Positions 34,617 through 41,873 of a DNA stretch of 64,000 bases are shown in pieces. The stretch covers positions 300,686-364,685 of the forward strand of contig NZ_SKBU01000015.1 in the NCBI RefSeq assembly GCF_004337705.1, given 5' to 3'. Below the pieces are notes generated by a model that searched no databases, was not told the DNA's origin, and saw only the letters and a list, made by a program, of their open reading frames with translations. The position numbers and the translations under genes were made by a program. Position 1 is the first letter of the stretch; each line of letters begins with the position of its first letter. The DNA comes from Rubrobacter taiwanensis (GTDB taxonomy: Bacteria; Actinomycetota; Rubrobacteria; Rubrobacterales; Rubrobacteraceae).

Positions 34617-35122
34617 GATTTCCTCCCTCCCCGTCAGGCAGATCTATACTTGCAAATGTGATACATACATCTGGTGGCTTGGCGCTCTGTTCGACCCGGC
34701 CCCTCCTCTCCACTACTTGTCCTTCTGGCAGGTGGCGGTGCATCTCTCTGACCACTCCCCTGCGCTTGAGAGACGCAATGCAGTGCAGATGCGGATAAAC
34801 CCGCACCCTCCGGTAGATGAGAAGGTGTGTCGCCAAAAGTTCCCGGGCGAACCAGGGCAGCCTGCTGCAACCGGCCTGCTCCTGCGAGCGCGGCCATGGC
34901 CCTGTCCATCGTAGAAAAGTGCAGTGGTCGATCCTGCCCACTCTCCTCACCCCTGCGCGTGCCGCTTCCCCCCGATTGCCGCCTATTCTACGTCTGACTA
35001 GTTTAATGTGTCAATACATTAAATATTCAAGATCTGTACCGTATAAATAAAAGGATATTGATGTGCTATTTTCCGCCAGTTAAACTTAGGGTGGAGAAGA
35101 AACCGACCGCATAGAGGGGAAC
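34617..35122. promoter_or_regulatory. Divergent regulatory region of the mannoside cluster
   Basis: About 500 bases without a convincing gene. At 35002-35023 TTTAATGT and ACATTAAA form a perfect 8-base inverted repeat spaced by six, a strong operator candidate for the adjacent regulator. A looser similar site, AAATGTGATACAT, lies near 34654-34666 just before the binding-protein gene. TATAAA at about 35041 may be the -10 of the regulator gene. One minus-strand frame spans 34606-34950 but has no family resemblance and overlaps the lipoprotein start, so I do not call it. Confidence 0.6.
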
Positions 35123-36268
35123 GTGTCCGAGGTTCCGGTTCCACAGTACCATAGAGTCAAGCAAGCGCTGCTCCGGGAGATAGAGAGTTCCGATTACGCT
35201 CCGGATGAGCCGTTCATCACCACGCGCGAGGTCTGCAGCCGTTTTGGAGTGAGCACCACCACCGCCGTGCGCGCTCTTGATGATCTCGTACGGGAAGGCG
35301 TACTGGTTCGGAAACGGGGGCGCGGTACGTTCGTCACTGACAAACGGCAAGTGCGAGAGAGCATCCCGAGCCGCAACACCAGAACGTTGGGCTGTATCTT
35401 CAGTGGGCTCCAGGGCCGGCATATGTCGGAGATGCTCAGTGGAATCGAATCCGTTTGCAGGGAAGCTGGGTATCGCGTACTGCTCTTCGACTCGGCCGAG
35501 TCGGCTGAGAAGGAAGCACACAACCTGCAGCGGGCACTCGACGCCGAAGTCAGCGGCCTGATCGTGTGTCCAGTTGATGGCTACTCCAATTCCACTCACT
35601 TCAACAAACTGCTCGAGCGGGGGCTGCCGCTAGTCATGGTCGACCGCTATTACCCCGGTCTGGTAACCGACGTGGTGGTGCCGGACAACTTCGCGATCGG
35701 CTATCAGCTAACAGACTACCTGATCGGCAAGGGACACCGCTACATCGCCACTCTTTGGGGAGATACCCAGTGTACAAGTGTGCAGGATCGCCTGTCCGGA
35801 TACCGGCGGGCCCTACAAGAGCACGGACTTCCTATCATTCCCGAGCTGGCGGCTCTAATCTCATACGAGAAGCTGCCGGAGAGAAAGCGCAGCGAACTTC
35901 TGCAATCGTGGCTGGAAGCGCCCCACCGTCCATCCGCTTTCCTCTGTGTGAACGGCTACGTGATGGCGCTCCTGGTTAAAGACTTGATCCACCTCGGAGT
36001 AAACTTGTCTGAGGAAGAAGCGGTTCTCGCCGGGATGGACGATGTAGGTCCCCACGATCTCCTGCCGTTTGCCACGATTGCCGCTGTTTTGCCCTCGTAT
36101 GAGATGGGCAGCAAGGCCATGCATTTGCTGCTCGATCATATCGAGCGTGGAGAAGAAACCCGGCATATCCTTCGCCACATTGTGCTGCCAATCGATGTAT
36201 CTATAAAGGATTTGAAGCCTGTTCACCTGCAGGCCAGAGCAGCGAAGGGTGCCCGAGCGGATCATTGA
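35123..36268 (+). CDS. GntR/LacI-type transcriptional regulator of the mannoside cluster
   Basis: A 381-residue AraR-like protein: an N-terminal GntR winged helix (YHRVKQALLREIES, FITTREVCSRFGVSTTTAVRALDDLVREGVL) joined to a periplasmic-binding-type effector domain (TLGCIFSGLQGRHMSEMLSGIES ... AGMDDVGPHDLLPFATIAAVLPSYEMG). It should sense the imported sugar or a product and act at the palindrome 100 bases upstream. The GTG start at 35123 follows AGAGGGGA. It is the last gene inside the putative argF island. Confidence 0.9.
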   Translation: MSEVPVPQYHRVKQALLREIESSDYAPDEPFITTREVCSRFGVSTTTAVRALDDLVREGVLVRKRGRGTFVTDKRQVRESIPSRNTRTLGCIFSGLQGRHMSEMLSGIESVCREAGYRVLLFDSAESAEKEAHNLQRALDAEVSGLIVCPVDGYSNSTHFNKLLERGLPLVMVDRYYPGLVTDVVVPDNFAIGYQLTDYLIGKGHRYIATLWGDTQCTSVQDRLSGYRRALQEHGLPIIPELAALISYEKLPERKRSELLQSWLEAPHRPSAFLCVNGYVMALLVKDLIHLGVNLSEEEAVLAGMDDVGPHDLLPFATIAAVLPSYEMGSKAMHLLLDHIERGEETRHILRHIVLPIDVSIKDLKPVHLQARAAKGARADH

Positions 36269-36300
36269 TCCAGGACGGCCGGGCTCTCGTCAGGTTCAAT

Positions 36301-36323
36301 GCTGCTCTACCTGCTCCTGAGCT
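36301..36323 (+). repeat. 23-bp direct repeat, right copy (displaced end of argF)
   Basis: Exact copy of 28956-28978. It is followed by GA, so an ArgF reading frame would end LLYLLLS with TGA. A hairpin shared with the opposite gene lies directly after it. Nothing upstream of this copy continues the argF frame. Confidence 0.9.
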
Positions 36324-36360
36324 GAAAAAAGAGAGGCCCGGCGGATGGGGGACCGGGCCT
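36324..36360 (-). terminator. Terminator of the small gene at 36384 (possibly bidirectional)
   Basis: AGGCCCGG (36334-36341) and CCGGGCCT (36353-36360) form a stem. On the minus strand it is followed by TCTCTTTTTT. Before the island was inserted it would also have stood directly behind argF. Confidence 0.8.
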
Positions 36361-36383
36361 CCCAGGGTGTGGGACAGGCGAAA

Positions 36384-36581
36384 CTAAGCGGTGTCGCCCG
36401 GAGAGCCTATCCGCCGGGCGAAGACGTCGCAGGACTCCGGCCTGAGCTCCCAGTAGTAGAGGATGAGGCAATCGCCGGCACCGTCCAGCGAAACCCTCTC
36501 CCCCAACCGGGGCGGAACCTCCTCAAACCTGCGCCCGAGCTGCTCCCCAGTCTCAGCGTCTCTGTAATGCACCGCAACCAT
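36384..36581 (-). CDS. Small protein of unknown function (65 aa)
   Basis: I do not recognise this protein. AAGGAGG lies eight bases before the ATG, one of the clearest ribosome sites in the window, and an intrinsic terminator follows, so it is very likely expressed. The sequence begins MVAVHYRDAETGEQLGRRFEE and contains a central hydrophobic-aromatic strand CLILYYWELRP; it looks like a small beta-rich soluble protein. The intergenic DNA upstream carries ATAGAT-AAC-ATCTAT (36670-36684), a possible regulatory dyad. Confidence 0.65.
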   Translation of the reverse strand: MVAVHYRDAETGEQLGRRFEEVPPRLGERVSLDGAGDCLILYYWELRPESCDVFARRIGSPGDTA

Positions 36582-36816
36582 CGCACGCCTCCTTCTCGCT
36601 CCCGGCCCTGCACCGACAATCTACACCCAGATCGCGGCATAAGTCTAATTTTTTGTTTTGATCGTTTTTATAGATAACATCTATGTTGGGGAGAGTAGCG
36701 GCCCGGCGGCCGGGAGGGCGAAGGCCGCCGGGCTGCGTCCGGCGATGGAAGTGTAGTCTGGTCTGCGCGGACCGGGCATGTGCCGGGCGGCCTATATCGG
36801 GCTGCGGGGGGGGTGG

Positions 36817-37326
36817 TTACTCGCCCTGTTCCCCTTCCTCTTGTCCCTGAGGCTCGCTCTTTGCGGCGAGGTAGACGGTGATGGCTATAATCAAGAGGCC
36901 CGCGAGGGCTATCCAGCGCGGCAGCCGGATGCCCAGCGCCCGGTCCAGAGAGTATTTACCCGGGCCGGCCAGCATGAGGGCCGTGGCGATGGAGATATTG
37001 GTGACCGGCAGCTCCGGCCCGCCCTCGGTCACCCAGATGGGCTTGCCCCAGTGAGCCTTTCTCGTGGCCATGGTCATAGCGCCTATGACTCCGAGGGGGC
37101 CGAGCGGGTTGAGCAGTCCCAGCAGCGAGAGCACTCCGCCGCCGAACTCGGAGCCTCCGGCCAGGATGGCCCAGGGACGTCCGGGGCGAAGCCCCATCGA
37201 CTCCAGCCAGCCGCTGGTACCCTCCAGCCCGTACCCTCCCCACCAGCCGAACAGTTTCTGGGCTCCGTGCCCCAGCATCAGGGAGCCCATGACGGTGCGC
37301 AAGACCAGCAGTGCCAGATCCGTCAC
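36817..37326 (-). CDS. DoxX-family membrane protein
   Basis: A protein of about 169 residues with four membrane helices. LLVLRTVMGSLMLGHGAQKLFGWWGGYG near the N-terminus and GAMTMATRKAHWGK are DoxX signatures; the C-terminus is charged (KSEPQGQEEGEQ). DoxX-like proteins are linked to quinone, thiosulfate or redox functions, but the role here is unknown. GAGGAGG precedes the GTG at 37326; the longer frame to 37443 lacks family resemblance. A GC-rich hairpin without T-run lies behind it at 36699-36735. Confidence 0.87.
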   Translation of the reverse strand: MTDLALLVLRTVMGSLMLGHGAQKLFGWWGGYGLEGTSGWLESMGLRPGRPWAILAGGSEFGGGVLSLLGLLNPLGPLGVIGAMTMATRKAHWGKPIWVTEGGPELPVTNISIATALMLAGPGKYSLDRALGIRLPRWIALAGLLIIAITVYLAAKSEPQGQEEGEQGE

Positions 37327-37528
37327 GGTCCGATAACCTCCTCTCTTACCCCGCTCTTCTGCCAACAAGATAGCATCCGGCGGCCGGTTGCGTGAAGCCG
37401 CTTCCGTCTCAAAAGGAGCGGCGGGGAAGCCGGAGCCCCTCACGCTATAACGGGCAGTGAGAAACCGCGAACGGACCGGTGCGCCCAGTCACACGGAGAT
37501 AGGACTCCGGGCCGCAGCGCGGTGGTGT

Positions 37529-37568
37529 CAAAAGGAGAGCCCCCGGGTCACCGCCCGAGGGCTTTTCC
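37529..37568. terminator. Terminator between DoxX promoter region and tRNA-Phe
   Basis: AGCCCCCGGG (37538-37547) pairs with CCCGAGGGCT (37554-37563). TTTT follows on the plus strand, and CTCTCCTTTTG on the minus strand, so it probably ends the tRNA-Phe transcript. Confidence 0.7.
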
Positions 37569-37592
37569 TGCCACTTGCAGGGATTTTATAAG

Positions 37593-37665
37593 TGGCGGGA
37601 CCCGGATTCGAACCGGGGACACCATGATTTTCAGTCATGTGCTCTACCAACTGAGCTATCCCGCC
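37593..37665 (-). tRNA. tRNA-Phe (anticodon GAA)
   Basis: Acceptor GGCGGGA/TCCCGCC with discriminator A, D-arm AGCTCAGTTGGTAGAGC, anticodon arm CATGACTGAAAATCATG with GAA, T-arm CCGGTTCGAATCCGG. No CCA is encoded. Confidence 0.97.
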
Positions 37666-37717
37666 CGGTGGCCGCGTGCAGATTCTAGTTTACGGAGAGA
37701 GCCGTATCAAGGGCTGT

Positions 37718-38059
37718 CTAGTCTCCGGAGCGCCTGAAACGCTCCAGCCTGAACGCTTCCTCCAGCATCTCACGCGGCATGGCCCCGACGACGGCCTTCG
37801 GCCGCTCGTCCGGTTCAAAGAAGGCTACGGTCGGGATGCTGGAAATCCCGAAGTGTCCGGCGAGCTCGTTCTCGGCGTCGACGTCCACCTTCGCCACCTT
37901 GACCGCCCCTTCGTAGTCCCGGGCGATCTCCTCCATCACCGGCGCCACCGCCCGGCAGGGCTGACACCACTCGGCCCAGAAATCCACGAGCACCGGGATA
38001 TCCGAGTTCAGGACCTCTTCCTCGAAATTCGCCGACGTCACTTCCACCGGCTTGGCCAT
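37718..38059 (-). CDS. trxA: Thioredoxin with WCQPC active site
   Basis: A 113-residue thioredoxin: VLVDFWAEWCQPCRAVAPVMEEIA contains the redox cysteines at residues 32 and 35, VAKVDVDAENELAGHFGISSIPTVAFF the cis-proline. The usual WCGPC is WCQPC here, which should alter the redox potential. GGGAGGCGG precedes the ATG at 38059; an ATG at 38089 would add ten residues. It may feed electrons to the class II ribonucleotide reductase, but I see no direct link. Confidence 0.93.
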   Translation of the reverse strand: MAKPVEVTSANFEEEVLNSDIPVLVDFWAEWCQPCRAVAPVMEEIARDYEGAVKVAKVDVDAENELAGHFGISSIPTVAFFEPDERPKAVVGAMPREMLEEAFRLERFRRSGD

Positions 38060-38131
38060 GATCCGCCTCCCGCAGGTTGCCGACTCCAACGAGTATACCC
38101 GGGCGTCAAGGGGTCTGAACGGCGGAGAGAG

Positions 38132-38205
<74 letters not shown>

Positions 38206-38248
38206 GCGTCAGGCCAGAGCAGAGTGTAACAAATCCGCCCGGGAATTT

Positions 38249-38527
38249 CTATTCCCGGAGCGGCGGGAGCCGGATCTCCTCACAGGCCAGATCTTCCAGC
38301 CGGTCGGCTCTCTCCCGCAGGCGCCGGGCCCTCTCCAGAAGCCTCTCCCGGAGCTCCTCCTCGCCGGACGAGGCGCACCCCGAACACACCCGGCCCACGA
38401 GCTCGCCGCGGCCGCTGCGGGCCACGAGCAGCGGGTCGCCGTCGGCGAGCTCGAAGGGGGTATCGCACAGCGCGCACGGCGAGAGTACGCACACAAGCTC
38501 CACGCGGCCTTCGGCCCTGATCTCCAT
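38249..38527 (-). CDS. Small zinc-ribbon-like protein (92 aa)
   Basis: Two CxxC pairs, CALC (residues 18-21) and CSGC (48-51), with beta-rich sequence between, suggest a zinc ribbon. The C-terminal third (EEELRERLLERARRLRERADRL) is a charged helix or coiled coil. I do not recognise a named family. It lies 24 bases after the USP gene and probably shares its transcript. The ATG at 38527 has only a weak ribosome site. Confidence 0.6.
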   Translation of the reverse strand: MEIRAEGRVELVCVLSPCALCDTPFELADGDPLLVARSGRGELVGRVCSGCASSGEEELRERLLERARRLRERADRLEDLACEEIRLPPLRE

Positions 38528-38551
38528 CAGGCTCTCTTGGAGGTCAGCGCC

Positions 38552-39004
38552 TCACCGCGGACCGGGGCCGGATTCTCCGCCGCGCACTACCAGAACGGGA
38601 CAGTGAGCGTGCCGGACCACCGAGTCCGAGATGCTGCCCAGGAGCACCCGTCTCATGCCGCCCAGCCCCCGGCTGCCCATGACTATCAGGCCGGCGCCTA
38701 TCTCTTCGGCCAGCCGGACGATCCGTTCGTCCGGGCGGCCCAGATCGAGGTGCGCCCGGGCGACGGTCCCTCCGGCCGCCTCTATCCGCCGCACCTGCTC
38801 GTCGAGCAGGCGCCGTGACTCGGGACCGATCCGCTCCTCATCCGCCTCTGCAAAGCCGGCGATCATGGGCAGAGCCGGTTCGACGTATGCCACGTGCAGC
38901 TCCGATCCGGTGGCGTTAGCCAGCTCCACCGCCGTATGCGCCGCCAGCTCCGCGTCCGCCGAACCGTCGGTCGCCAAGAGTATCTTCGTCGGAAAGATGC
39001 TCAC
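38552..39004 (-). CDS. Universal stress protein (single domain)
   Basis: A 150-residue UspA protein: KILLATDGSADAELAAHTAVEL at the N-terminus and the ATP-binding motif MGSRGLGGMRRVLLGSISDSVVRHAHCPVLVV at the C-terminus. Its start overlaps the end of the DIPP synthase fusion gene by 89 bases, an unusually long overlap that implies coupled expression. It may connect thermolyte synthesis with general stress survival, which is inference from position. Confidence 0.92.
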   Translation of the reverse strand: MSIFPTKILLATDGSADAELAAHTAVELANATGSELHVAYVEPALPMIAGFAEADEERIGPESRRLLDEQVRRIEAAGGTVARAHLDLGRPDERIVRLAEEIGAGLIVMGSRGLGGMRRVLLGSISDSVVRHAHCPVLVVRGGESGPGPR

Positions 39005-40325
39005 CGCCTGACTCCTCCCGGCCGTCTCGCTCTCCGAGCCTCCTGCCTCGCAGGGCCAGCAGGCGTCTTACAACCTCGGCGGCGGCGCCGGCTCCGACCG
39101 CTAACAGCGCCGATGCGGGTACCCCCGTCAGCGCTCCGAGCGCCAGCACCCCCAGCCGGACGTCCCGGGTGGCGGCGAAGCCCGTGAACTCCTCCGGCAC
39201 CTCGCCGAACGCCGCCTCCCACCGCGCCCGCGTGTAGGGTACCATTAGAGCTCCTGCCAGCGCCAGAAACCCGGCCTGCACACCCCAGCGCGAACGGGAC
39301 CCGAGCGCCATCCCCGCGATGATCAGGGCGTCGGCCCCGCGGTCCAGAACGGCGTCCAGAACCTGCCCCTCGGCCGAACTCTCCAGCCGGGCGCGGGCCA
39401 GCTCCCCGTCGCAGCCGTCCAGCACCGAGGAGAGCTGCACCAGCACCCCACCCGCCGCCAGCGAGCCCCGGGCGAGGAGCCCGGCGCTCGCGGCGGCGAG
39501 AGCGAAGCTCATCAGGCTTACCTGGTCGGGGGTCACGGAGGTGTCGAGCAGCCTGCGGGTTATGCCGCGTCCGAGCCGCCGGTTGAGATGCCGGGAGATG
39601 AACCCGTCCCGGCTCCCCCGGGTTGCGGCCAGCACCGCGTCTACGGCGCGCTCGATGTCCTCCGGCGTATCCACGTCGGCCCACGGAGCCCCGGCGAGGT
39701 CGCAGGCTGCCAGCTCGCCGCCGGAGGCCAGCCACTTCCTCTTGATCGCGTTCCAGGAGAGCGGTCCCGGCTCCCCCCCGAGCGGCTCGAGAGCCGCCCG
39801 CGAGCAGACGAACAACCCCGCATCGAGGGCGTCGTAGGGCTCAAGCCCTTTCCCCAGAGCGACCACGCGCCCGGATTCCAGCCGCACCCGGGTGGCCTCC
39901 CCGGGATCGGCGAACGACGGCCGGCTGTCCACGGCCGCCACGAAGTCTCCGGGTGTCGCGATCAGCCGCCGCACGGAATCGGGCGTGTGCACGTGGTCGA
40001 CCATGGCGACAACGAACCGTTCCGGAAGGTGTGGTACGGCGCCCAGCACGGAGGTGCCGTTCCCCCGCGCATAGTCCGGGTTCTCCAGCACCTCCACGTC
40101 CGGAAACCGGGAGCGGACGAACTCGGCGACCTCCTCCCCCCGGTGCCCAACGACGACCATCGTCTTCCCCCGTACGCCCCCGGCACGCAGGGTCCGCACA
40201 GCGCGCTCTACGAGAGGGAGGCCGGCGACCCGCACCAGCGGCTTCGGACATCCGCAGGCCCGCAGCCGCTCGCCCAGGCCAGCGGCCAGGACGGCCGCAC
40301 CGAGCTCACTACCGGCGGATCTCAT
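38916..40325 (-). CDS. Bifunctional inositol-1-phosphate cytidylyltransferase / di-myo-inositol-1,3'-phosphate-1'-phosphate synthase (IPCT/DIPPS)
   Basis: A 469-residue fusion. Residues 1-235 are a nucleotidyltransferase (AAVLAAGLGERLRACGCPKPL, VVAMVDHVHTPDSV, PWADVDTPEDIERA) that makes CDP-inositol from CTP and inositol-1-phosphate. Residues 240-425 are a membrane CDP-alcohol phosphotransferase with the full catalytic signature DG-x2-AR-x8-G-x3-D-x3-D at residues 306-328, joining CDP-inositol to a second inositol-1-phosphate. Hydrophobic helices follow. This is the key enzyme for the compatible solute di-myo-inositol phosphate; the fused form is known in Rubrobacter and hyperthermophilic archaea. 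A phosphatase for the last step is not encoded nearby. Confidence 0.93.
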   Translation of the reverse strand: MRSAGSELGAAVLAAGLGERLRACGCPKPLVRVAGLPLVERAVRTLRAGGVRGKTMVVVGHRGEEVAEFVRSRFPDVEVLENPDYARGNGTSVLGAVPHLPERFVVAMVDHVHTPDSVRRLIATPGDFVAAVDSRPSFADPGEATRVRLESGRVVALGKGLEPYDALDAGLFVCSRAALEPLGGEPGPLSWNAIKRKWLASGGELAACDLAGAPWADVDTPEDIERAVDAVLAATRGSRDGFISRHLNRRLGRGITRRLLDTSVTPDQVSLMSFALAAASAGLLARGSLAAGGVLVQLSSVLDGCDGELARARLESSAEGQVLDAVLDRGADALIIAGMALGSRSRWGVQAGFLALAGALMVPYTRARWEAAFGEVPEEFTGFAATRDVRLGVLALGALTGVPASALLAVGAGAAAEVVRRLLALRGRRLGERDGREESGGEHLSDEDTLGDRRFGGRGAGGAYGGGAG

Positions 40326-41613
40326 GCCGCCGCACCTCTTCCCCGCGCAGCTCCCTGAGGGTGTTCTTGAGCTTCATCAGCTGTATGAAGAGATCGTGCT
40401 CAGGATAGAGCCCAGGAGCAGTCATGGGGCTCTTGAAGTAGAACGAAAGCCACTCCTGTATGCCCCCCATCCCCGCCCGCCCGGCAAGATCCACAAACAG
40501 CGCCAGATCCAAAACCACAGGCGCCGCCAAAATCGAGTCGCGGGCCAGAAAGTTGATCTTTATCTGCATCGGATAGCCAAGCCACCCAAAGATGTCTATG
40601 TTGTCCCACCCTTCCTTAGAGTCCCCCCTCGGCCGATAGTAGTCTATCTTCACCACATGCGATATATCCCCATAGAGCTCCGGGTAGAGCTCAGGCTGCA
40701 GTATCCACTCCAGAACCGAGAGCTTGCTTAGCTCCTTGCTCTTTAAGGAATCCGGATCGTCTAAAACCTCCCCGTCCCGGTTGCCCAAGATGTTGGTCGA
40801 GTACCACCCCTCAATCCCAAGCATCCGGGCCTTCAACCCAGGCGCCATTATCGTCTTTATCAGCGTCTGACCCGTCTTGAAGTCCTTGCCCGCTACCGGT
40901 ACCCCACTCTCCCTAGCAAGCTCCACCAGAGCCGGTATATCCGCCGCTATAGAAGGCGCCCCGTTGGCATACCCAACCCCCTCCTTAATCGCCGCATAGG
41001 CGTAGAGCATCGCCGGAGAGATGGCCTCATCCGAAACATCCAGTGCCCGCTCAAATGCCTCCAAAGAGGAGTAAGCCTCCTTGTCAGGCTGAAGGTAGGC
41101 CTCCGTTGAGGCGCAGTTGATCATCACCGCCCGCTCCAAAGCGTGCTGGCGCTTGAAGCGCCTTATGTCCTCCCTTATTAGCTCCGCCGCCTCCCTTAAA
41201 GACCCAAACCTCTTGGTGTTCGTCCCCTCTATCCTGTGCACGTAGCGCCGCTCAAAGACCGCAGGCCACGGTACTACCCGCTGCAGCTCCTCCTTGACCG
41301 CCTCAAGATGCCCCTTCTCAAGCACCCCAGCCGTAACAGCCGCCTCGTAGGCGTCGTCGGGCAGCACATCCCACCCTCCAAATACCAGATCCTCAAGTCT
41401 ATAGAGAGGAAGAAGCTCCTTTACCCTCCGCAGAGCCCCATCCTCACCGCCAGGCTCCATGAGCGCCATCTGGGTCAGGGAACCGACCGGCCGGCCGAGC
41501 CCTCTCTTGATCAGCTCCACCCCCGCGATGAAGGTGGTGGAGACCGCCCCCATGCCCACCAGAAGCACCCCCAGCTTCCCGGAAGGCTCCCGTATCCTCC
41601 GTGCCTCTCCCAT
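40309..41613 (-). CDS. ino1: myo-Inositol-1-phosphate synthase
   Basis: A 434-residue NAD-dependent enzyme converting glucose 6-phosphate to inositol-1-phosphate. The N-terminal NAD motif VLLVGMGAVSTTFIAGVEL, the mid stretch VPVAGKDFKTGQTLIKTIMAP and the substrate motif LGNRDGEVLDDPDSLKSKE with KIDYYRPRGDSKEGWDNID are all typical. The ATG at 41613 has GAAGGAGGAGAG directly upstream; a longer frame to 41664 adds 17 unrelated residues. It overlaps the IPCT/DIPPS gene by 17 bases, so product and user enzyme are made together. Confidence 0.95.
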   Translation of the reverse strand: MGEARRIREPSGKLGVLLVGMGAVSTTFIAGVELIKRGLGRPVGSLTQMALMEPGGEDGALRRVKELLPLYRLEDLVFGGWDVLPDDAYEAAVTAGVLEKGHLEAVKEELQRVVPWPAVFERRYVHRIEGTNTKRFGSLREAAELIREDIRRFKRQHALERAVMINCASTEAYLQPDKEAYSSLEAFERALDVSDEAISPAMLYAYAAIKEGVGYANGAPSIAADIPALVELARESGVPVAGKDFKTGQTLIKTIMAPGLKARMLGIEGWYSTNILGNRDGEVLDDPDSLKSKELSKLSVLEWILQPELYPELYGDISHVVKIDYYRPRGDSKEGWDNIDIFGWLGYPMQIKINFLARDSILAAPVVLDLALFVDLAGRAGMGGIQEWLSFYFKSPMTAPGLYPEHDLFIQLMKLKNTLRELRGEEVRRHEIRR

Positions 41614-41706
41614 CCTCTCCTCCTTCACTCTCGTATCCCCGCCGAACCGGACGAATCTCACCACCCCACCCCGGGCACCCGGCCGCCACGGAGAATCATC
41701 CTCAAA

Positions 41707-41744
41707 TTTACCGTATTTTACCGTACATTAGCGCTTTTTATAAT
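41707..41744. promoter_or_regulatory. Tandem TTTACCGTA repeat and -10 box between ino1 and the HTH gene
   Basis: TTTACCGTA occurs at 41707-41715 and again at 41717-41725, exactly one helical turn (10 bases) apart. A consensus TATAAT lies at 41739-41744. The same DNA can serve the minus-strand ino1 promoter. A regulator binding in tandem on one face of the helix is the simplest explanation. Confidence 0.6.
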
Positions 41745-41873
41745 ATAAAGGAACGGAGAGCGGCGGGGTGTCCCCGGCCGCCGTCTCTGTGGCGGTTTAG
41801 GGAGGTGGAGTACGCTATAGTACGATGATTGTGAGGCGGGGGTGGCCGGTTCGGTCGAGCAGAGGGGGAAGAT

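Larger units (their letters stand above)
28979..36300. mobile_element. Putative genomic island in the 3' end of argF (mannoside utilisation cargo)
   Basis: The 7.3 kb between the two 23-bp repeats holds five genes: GH38 mannosidase, two ABC permeases, a binding lipoprotein and a GntR/LacI regulator. Its composition is visibly less GC-rich than the flanking arg and pur genes, with more AT-rich codons. The right-hand repeat restores an argF ending with TGA followed by a hairpin, as expected for the displaced original end. No integrase, transposase or terminal inverted repeat lies inside, so the enzyme was lost or acted in trans. An alternative is recombination between two chance copies. Confidence 0.6.

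Noticed and set aside
34606-34950. A 114-codon minus-strand frame before the lipoprotein gene
   Set aside because: No family resemblance, no ribosome site, overlaps the lipoprotein start and spans a regulatory region.
36699-36735. GC-rich hairpin as an intrinsic terminator of the DoxX gene
   Set aside because: Strong stem but no T-run on either strand, so I mention it without calling a terminator.
41707-41725. The two TTTACCGTA copies as the start of a CRISPR-like array
   Set aside because: Only two nine-base units in direct tandem; no spacers and no cas genes in the window.
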